This document shows, piece after piece, positions 57,981 through 64,000 of a stretch of DNA of 64,000 nt. A program made the position numbers and the translations under genes. The DNA lies in assembly GCA_012932295.1 (NCBI GenBank), contig JAAONU010000016.1, forward strand, positions 17,141,530-17,205,529, given 5' to 3'. This DNA is from Cyclina sinensis. Lineage: Eukaryota > Mollusca > Bivalvia > Venerida > Veneridae. The notes below the pieces were generated by a model. The model did no database searches and had not been told where the DNA came from. It was given only the letters and a program-made list of their open reading frames with translations. Numbering within the stretch: the stretch's first letter is position 1; the number at the start of each line of letters is the position of its first letter.

Positions 57981-58025
57981 ATGCAATGGATACCATGCAC
58001 AGGCTTAAAACTTTATACTTGACAG
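57981..58025 (+). CDS. Possible 15-codon exon 8
   Basis: Between an acceptor-like TATATGTTGGTCAG and a good donor (TTGACAG|GTAGGC), 45 bases are open and phase 1 at both ends, giving (D)AMDTMHRLKTLYLT(G). The phase agrees with exon 7. The small size and weak pyrimidine tract leave this tentative. Confidence 0.3.
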
Positions 58026-58744
58026 GTAGGCTGGGCAACCTCATTGGTCACAAACATGAGCACCTGCCCTTAATCAAAGATCCACAAACTTTACAGCATG
58101 GTTTAGTATGATTTATAAAAAAAACAACTGAATTCAGGACTGTGAAACTTTACATTGGTGTTTTGTATGATGTTAAGATAAAGCAAATTTCAAAAGGGCA
58201 TTTAATCTGTTTCTTGTCAGTAACAAACACACAGAACACCAGTTTAGCCCAGTTTTATTGATCTTTACAGGATTTTAAGGCTTTAAAAGAATGAAGAATT
58301 TTACTGATTTTTGGCTTCTTTCATGATCACAGTTTCCAAGCAACTGAACTTCAAATTTTCCAGAATGTTTGGGCATAATAAATGGACAACATTAATGATT
58401 TTGGCTCATCATGTCAGAGCTTAAGGTCACTAAGACAATTACTTAGAAAACTACTTCCTGACAATAACTTAAAAACAACTTAATTCAGGTTACTCATGAA
58501 TAAGAGTGACAAAGGTTACAGTCTCTTTCAACTTTACTACTCTTTTTTTTTTCTCATCAACAACTCAATTAAACTTAAGGTCTTCAAACTGCATAGATTG
58601 GTTGATCCTAATGAGTTTTCTTCTAATGATTATACAATGTATTGTGTACAACTCAATGTTTGTGCCTCATAGGTCAAGGTCACATGTAGAGGTTGTCTTA
58701 TTTCATATCCACTCCACTTTATGATTTGTCATATTAAACTCCAG

Positions 58745-58882
58745 ATGCCTGCGAAAGAAATAGTTAAAATCAAAACAGTTATTAATGATGACATTTTTGA
58801 TATAACACACATGTATGCAACATTTCCAGGGGGTTTTATTGTCTGTGATCTAAATGAAACCAGTTGGCAAATACAGAATTAA
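58745..58882 (+). CDS. Candidate coding exon ending in a stop
   Basis: After ATTAAACTCCAG, a frame opens with ATG at 58745 and runs 45 codons to TAA at 58880-58882: MPAKEIVKIKTVINDD followed by IFDITHMYATFPGGF and ending NETSWQIQN. The composition is clearly protein-like, unlike neighbouring frames. It enters in phase 0, which does not fit exons 7 or 8 (phase 1), so it is either preceded by an unseen exon, the start of another transcript, or a retained fragment. Confidence 0.35.
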   Translation: MPAKEIVKIKTVINDDIFDITHMYATFPGGFIVCDLNETSWQIQN

Positions 58883-58894
58883 AAAATTTAGTTT

Positions 58895-59880
58895 AGGTTC
58901 ACCTGAGCACAGTCATAGTGCTCATGTAAGGTTTTAGGGTCTGTGGCTGTCCATTATCCGTCCTCCACAATTACTTCAAAGGACTCTAAAACCACTAGGC
59001 CTAATTTGATAAAAGTTGTCTGGAATGTTCCTTGCATGAAGCTCTATCAAGGTTTTAAAAAAGGTTCCAGTTCATTGCTAATCTGGGTCACTGGAGCTAA
59101 AAATAAATTCTAAAAGTGAAAATCTTAAAAAAAATATCTTCATCTCTGAAACGTCCAAGGCTTCCAGTATTTTGTATATAGACACCTTACATGAATCTCT
59201 TCCATTAAATGGGGTCAAGTTTACCAAGGATAATAATTTTTCTACTTTGCCTTATAGAACCTTCATTTACTGACCAATATCTGAGATATTTGGTATGTAG
59301 ATTCTCTACTTAGATTTCTAACCTTACATGGAGCTTTTGTGATTGCACTGTGTCTGTTTTACGCTGTGAACTTTTTAATTTAAACAACATCTCCTCCTAA
59401 ACCACAAAAGATGATGAAAAGAAGTGAAAGATAATGAAACTTTGCAGGAATGTTACTTGCTTGAAGCTTTACCAAAATTGTTCAAAGAATTCCATTCCAT
59501 GAAGAACTCTGGTTGCTATGTCAAGAAAAATGAAAAACTTTAAAAATCTTCTTGTCAAAAATTGCTAAGCCCAGAGGTCTGAAATTTGATGTGTAGCATT
59601 TTCTAGTAGACCTCTATCAAGTTTGTTCAAATAATATCACAGGAGTCCTTATTGGCCCCACCAGAGGGGTCTCAAATTTTACATAGCAATATAGGAGAAC
59701 ATCTTCTTGTCTGAACAGGTTACTAGTATGTCATTTCACTGAAAAAATATATTGAGTTTAAACAAGGTATTAACCTGAAAACTTGAAAATATCATGTTTC
59801 TTAACATTCTGACCCTAAATATTAATAAGTAAGTTACAACTTTCCCTATGCATTAATCTCCCCTACATTCAGTGTGTGGT
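58895..59880 (+). mobile_element. Worn AGCTCACC-family remnants
   Basis: A diverged 5' end (GTTCACCTGAGCACAGTCATAGTGCTCATG) with CCATTATCCGTCC at 58895, another at about 59335 (GGAGCTTTTGTGATTGCACTG), and type-A units with CTTGCATGAAGCTCTATCAA. The ends are not paired; sequence 59700-59880 is unassigned. Confidence 0.45.
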
Positions 59881-61158
59881 GTGGTGCTACATATGATGAA
59901 ATAAGTACTCAGTACTGCTTCATCTCCAAAACCATTGAAACTTAACAGGATTGTTTGTCACCAAGCTTAGTTGTGCATATTGTCAGGAGATTCCGCTCGG
60001 CAGAGTTTTTGGCAGAGTTTTTGGCACCAAGTCATTTTTTTTCTCAAACTTCTATAATAAAGTTTTGTCCACACTTCATTTCCAAAACCACGTTAGGGAT
60101 TTCATTGAAACTTAACAGGAGTGTTTGTCACCAAGCCTAGTTGTGCATATCTTCAGGAGATTCCGCTCAGATTGTTTTTGGCAGAGTTATTGGCACTTAG
60201 TCATTTTTTTATTATTACTTCTATTTTAAAATCTTCTCCACACTTCATCTCCATAACCGCCTGGAGGATTTCATTGAAACTTCACAGGAATGTTTGTCAC
60301 CAAGCCTTGTTGTGCATATTGTCAGGAGTTTCTGGTCGGGTTATTTTTGGCAGTGTTATGGGCCTTTAGTTATTTTTAGCTCCACTTTTATAAGAAAAAA
60401 AGTGGAGCTATTGTCATGACCCCTCATTGGCATCAGTTTACCTTTTAGTTAAGTCCATTTCTCAGAAACTATCAAAGCTATTTACTTCAAATTAGAAATA
60501 TATATTCACTATCAAAATGCGACACCATTTCTCAAGGGCAGATAACCCTCAAATTTATTTTTGCAAAGCTATGCCCTTTTTTGTGTCGCCCTTTCAAAGA
60601 AACGGAGATACATGTACATAGGGATTACTTTGTCCGTCGGTCCGTCACGAAAACTTAACGTTGGCTATAACTTTGCCATTTCTAAACATTATCTTATCAA
60701 ACTTTCAAATTGTATTCCTTGCATGTATGACAACAGGGTCGGGATGATGCCCAAATCTTTAGGTCAAGGTCACATTTGACAGAGTTATGCCCCTTTTTGT
60801 ACTTGGATTTTGTCATGAAAACTTAACGTTGGCAATAACTTTGCCATTTCTTAACATTTCGACATCAAACTTTCAAATTATATTGCTTACGACAACAGGG
60901 CCGTGAGGATGCCAAAATCTGTAGGTCAAGGTCACAATTGACAGAGTTATGCCCCTTGTACTTGAATTTTGTCATGAAAACTTAACATTGGCTATAACTA
61001 TGTTATTTCTTAATATTTCTTCATCAAACTTTCCAGTTGTAATGCTTACAATTGTATCACTTAAGACAACACCATTTCTCAAGGGCAGATAACCCACAAA
61101 TTTAGTTTTGCAATGTTATGCCCCTTTTTCAAGTTAAAATTTCTTGGTTAACCTTTTT
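59881..61158 (+). mobile_element. Copy of the ATGCYCCC core with nested AGCTCCAC and GTGTCGCCC 5' ends
   Basis: Units at 59920-60370 match the 29266 element core (TTTGTCACCAAGCCTAGTTG). At 60378 AGCTCCACTTTTATAAG...AAAAGTGGAGC opens an AGCTCCAC element, and at 60583 GTGTCGCCCTTTCAAAGAAA plus GTCCGTCGGTCCGTC opens a GTGTCRCCC element with three AAAACTTAACGTTGGCTATA units. The order repeats that at 29266-30700 and 20780-21300, so part of this composite may have spread together. No 3' ends in the window. Confidence 0.55.
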
Positions 61159-64000
61159 AGCTCACCTGAGCCTGCTCAGGGTGAGCTTTTGGGATCGTTG
61201 AATGTCAGGCGTGCGTCGGCGTGCATCGTCAACAATTGGACTTAAACAACATCTCCTCCTAAACAGCTGAGCCAACATTGATGAAACATGCCTGGGATAT
61301 TCCTTGCATGAAGCTCTACCAAAGTTGTTCAAAGATTTCAATTCCATCAAGAACTCTGGTTGCTATGGCAACTTAAAGGAAAAACTTTGAAAATCTTCTT
61401 GTCTGAAACCTCAAGGCCCTGAGCCTTAAGATTTGGTATGTAGCATTGTCTAGTGGACCGCTATCAAGTTTGTTCAAATTATGCCCCTGGGGTCAAATTT
61501 GGCCCCGGCCGGGAGGTCAATCGATTTTAATTAGGCTTATACAGGAAAACTTTAAAAATCTTCTTGTCTGAAACCACAAGGCCTAGAGTTTAGATATTTG
61601 ATGTGCGGCACTGTCCAGTGGACATCTACCAAGTTTGTTCAAATCATGGCTACTGGGTCAAAAATGGCCCCGCCCTGGGGGTCACTTGATTTACATAGGA
61701 TTATATAGGGAAAACTTAAAAAATCTTATTATCTGAAACCAGAAGGCCTGGAGCTTAGATATTTGGTATGAGGCATAATCTAGTGGACCTCTACAAAGAT
61801 GGTTCAAATTATGACCCTAGGGTCAGAACTGGCCCTGCCCTGGGGGTCACTTGATTTACATAGAGTTATATAGGGAAAACTTTAAAAATCTTCTTGTCAG
61901 AAACTGCAAGGCATGGAGCTTAGATATTTGGTGTTGAGCATCATCTAGTGGACCTCTACCAGGATTGTTCAAATAATGACCCTGGGGTCAGAACTGGCCC
62001 TGCCCTGGGGGTCACTTTATTTACATAGAGTTATATAGGGAAAAATTTAAAAATCTATTTGTCAGAAACCGCAAGGCCTGGAGCTTAGATAATTGGTATG
62101 AGGCATCATCTAGTGGACCTCTACAAAGTTTGTTCAGATTATGACCCTGGGGTGAGAACTGGCCCCGCCCTGGGGGTCACTTGATTTACATAGAGTTATA
62201 TAGGGAAAACTTTAAAAATCTTCTTGTCAGAAACCACAAGGCATGGAGCTTAGATATTTGGTGTGTAGCATTGTCTGGTAGACCTCTACCAAGATTGTTC
62301 AAATCATGGCCCCTGGGTCAAAATTGGCTCTGACCAAGCACATGTTTTACATAGAATTATATAGAAAATTCTTTAAAAATCTTCTTGTCAGAAACTGCAA
62401 GGCCTGGAGCTTAGATATTTGGTATGAGGCATCATCTAATGGACGTCTATAAAGATTGTTAAAATTGTGACCCTGGGGTCAGAACTGGCCCCGCCCAGGG
62501 CTTATTTGGTTTACATAGAGTTATATACATGTAGGGAAAACTTTAAAAATCTTCTTGTAAGAAACTACAAGGCGTTGAGCTTAGATATTTGGTGTGTAGC
62601 ATTGTCTGGTAGACCTCTACCAAGATTGTTCAAATCATGGCCCTGTGGTCAAAACTGGCCCCGCCCAAGAGGTCACATGTTTTACATAGAGTTATTTGGC
62701 AAAAAACTTTTGAAATCTTCTTTTCACAAACTGCAAGTCTTTGAGCTTAGATATTTGGTAGTATGCACGGTGACCACAGTGGGGTCATCCCCTCTCCCGT
62801 GGGGGTCACCCCCCTCCCCCCCTCAGCCCAAAAATACTCATTTTCTTAACTTTTTCGCTATGGCAATAAAATTGGACCATCCGACTTTTTTCAAGATGAT
62901 TTCAAAAACATTATTCCTTGACCTATATTTTTGACCTAGTGACCTACTTTTTTAGCTCACCTGAGCACAAAGTGCTCAGGGTGAGCTTTTCTGATCGGTC
63001 TTTGTCCGTCGTCCGTCAGTCCGTCCGTCCGTCCGTCGTCAACTTTTCATTCAAACGACATCTCCTCTGAAACCAATGGGGCAAATTTAATGAAACTTGC
63101 CTGGGATGTTCCTTGCATGAAGCTCTACCAAGATTGTTAAAATTGATCTGGTCCATTGCATTTCTGGTTCACTGGAGCTAAAAATAGATTTTATAAGTTG
63201 GATCTTTTAAAATCTTCTTCTCCGAAACCACAAGGCCTGGAGCTTTGATATTTGGTATGAAGCATCATCTAGTGGACCTCTACCAAGTTTGTTCAAATTA
63301 TGTCCCTGGGGACAAAACTGACCCCACCCCAGGGGTCAGTTGATTTTACATATAGTTATATAGGGAAAACTTGAAAATCATCTTGTCAGAAACCACAAGG
63401 CCTAGAGTTAAGATATTTGGTATGTAGCATTGTCTAGTGGAACTCTACCAAGTTTGTTCAAATCATGGCCTCTGGGTCAAAAATGGCCCCGCCCCAGGGG
63501 CCACTACTTTTACATAGAGTTATATAGGAAAATCTTAAAAAATCTTCTTGTCAGAAACCGTAAGTTATAGAGCTTAGATATTTGGTGTGTAGCATTGTCT
63601 AGTGGACCTCTACCAAGTTTGTTCAAATCCTGGCCTCTGGGTCAAAAATGACCCCGCCCCAGGGGCCACTAGTTTTACATAGAGTTATATAGGAAAATCT
63701 TAAAAAATCTTCTTGTCAGAAACCGTAAGTTATAGAGCTTAGATATTTGGTGGGTAGCAATGTCTAGTGGACCTCTACCAAGTTTGTTCAAATCCTGGCC
63801 TCTGGGTCAAAAATGACGCCGCCCCAGGGGCCACTAGTTTTACATAGAGTTATATAGGAAAATCTTAAAAAATCTTCTTGTCAGAAACCGTATGTTACAG
63901 AGCTTAGATATTTGGTGGGTAGCATTGTCTAGTGGACGTCTACCAAGTTTGTTCAAATCCTGTCCTCTGGGTCAAAAATGGCCCCGCCCCAGGGGCCACT
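61159..64000 (+). mobile_element. AGCTCACC-family element, 3' end beyond window
   Basis: 5' end AGCTCACC-TGAGCCTGCTCA-GGGTGAGCT, then type-A 157-bp units to about 62760 (TAGAGTTATATAGGGAAAAC; CCTGCCCTGGGGGTCACTTG). A G/C-run segment with CCCGTGGGGGTCACCCCCCT lies at 62780-62830. At 62954 a further 5' end begins. No terminus before the edge. Confidence 0.7.
62954..64000 (+). mobile_element. Nested AGCTCACC-family element, truncated by window edge
   Basis: 5' end AGCTCACC-TGAGCACAAAGTGCTCA-GGGTGAGCT followed by (GTCC)n (CAGTCCGTCCGTCCGTCCG). Units from 63470 onward are almost identical copies of about 157 bp (AAATCCTGGCCTCTGGGTCA three times), which indicates fresh tandem expansion at the right edge. 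Confidence 0.75.

Overview
This window is eukaryotic and AT-rich, with no bacterial-style operons or densely packed genes. Spliced exons, tRNA-derived SINE heads, a DIRS-type retrotransposon, TA-flanked cut-and-paste elements, and above all layer on layer of short-hairpin-ended repeats with tandem cores point to an invertebrate. The repeats resemble the 'pearl'/HINE (non-autonomous Helentron-like) elements described in bivalve molluscs, so I infer a bivalve; this rests on general resemblance only.

One host gene can be supported, on the + strand. Exons at 9828-10379, 11955-12074, 28373-28528, 31393-31452, 34918-35091 and 57538-57708 (perhaps also 57981-58025) all join in intron phase 1. Read together they suggest a KH-like RNA-binding domain (GKAG loop), an acidic/basic disordered linker and a degenerate macro (ADP-ribose-binding fold) domain, as in PARP14-like proteins. 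The gene is stretched over at least 48 kb because its introns hold nearly every other feature here. Possible alternative or further exons lie at 31993-32090 and 58745-58882.

The introns and flanks are mostly non-autonomous rolling-circle-like elements. The commonest family starts (T)nAGCTCACC with a two-part hairpin, usually followed by TCCG-type simple repeats, carries a tandem core (monomers about 145-160 bp), and ends CAGGTGAGCGA + GGGCCATCATGGCCC + TCTTG before a T run. Sister families use AGCTCCAC, GTGTCRCCC, AGTCCCC, ATGCYCCC or ACCCCCAC ends with the same layout. Main copies: before 1-7007, 15065-17461, 18420-20155, 20780-25461, 21673-24731, 29266-31369, 41246-44351, 46190-49476, 50804-52179, 52184-54993, 52854-54837, 56149-57510, and 61159 past the right edge. 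Many are nested, and some nests keep a readable empty site.

A DIRS-like tyrosine-recombinase retrotransposon (about 37223-45677, minus strand: gag, RT-RNase H, YR) sits inside a 161-bp tandem repeat, is broken by stop codons and frameshifts, and has a 3.1-kb AGCTCACC element inserted in gag. Five TIR elements with TA target duplications (2022-3337, 22237-23179, 32751-34088, 47886-48705, 49817-50501) look pogo/Tigger- or mariner-like; one keeps a short transposase-like tail with a PCNA-binding (PIP-box) motif. Apart from the candidate exons and the decayed DIRS genes, most open reading frames are chance frames in repeats.
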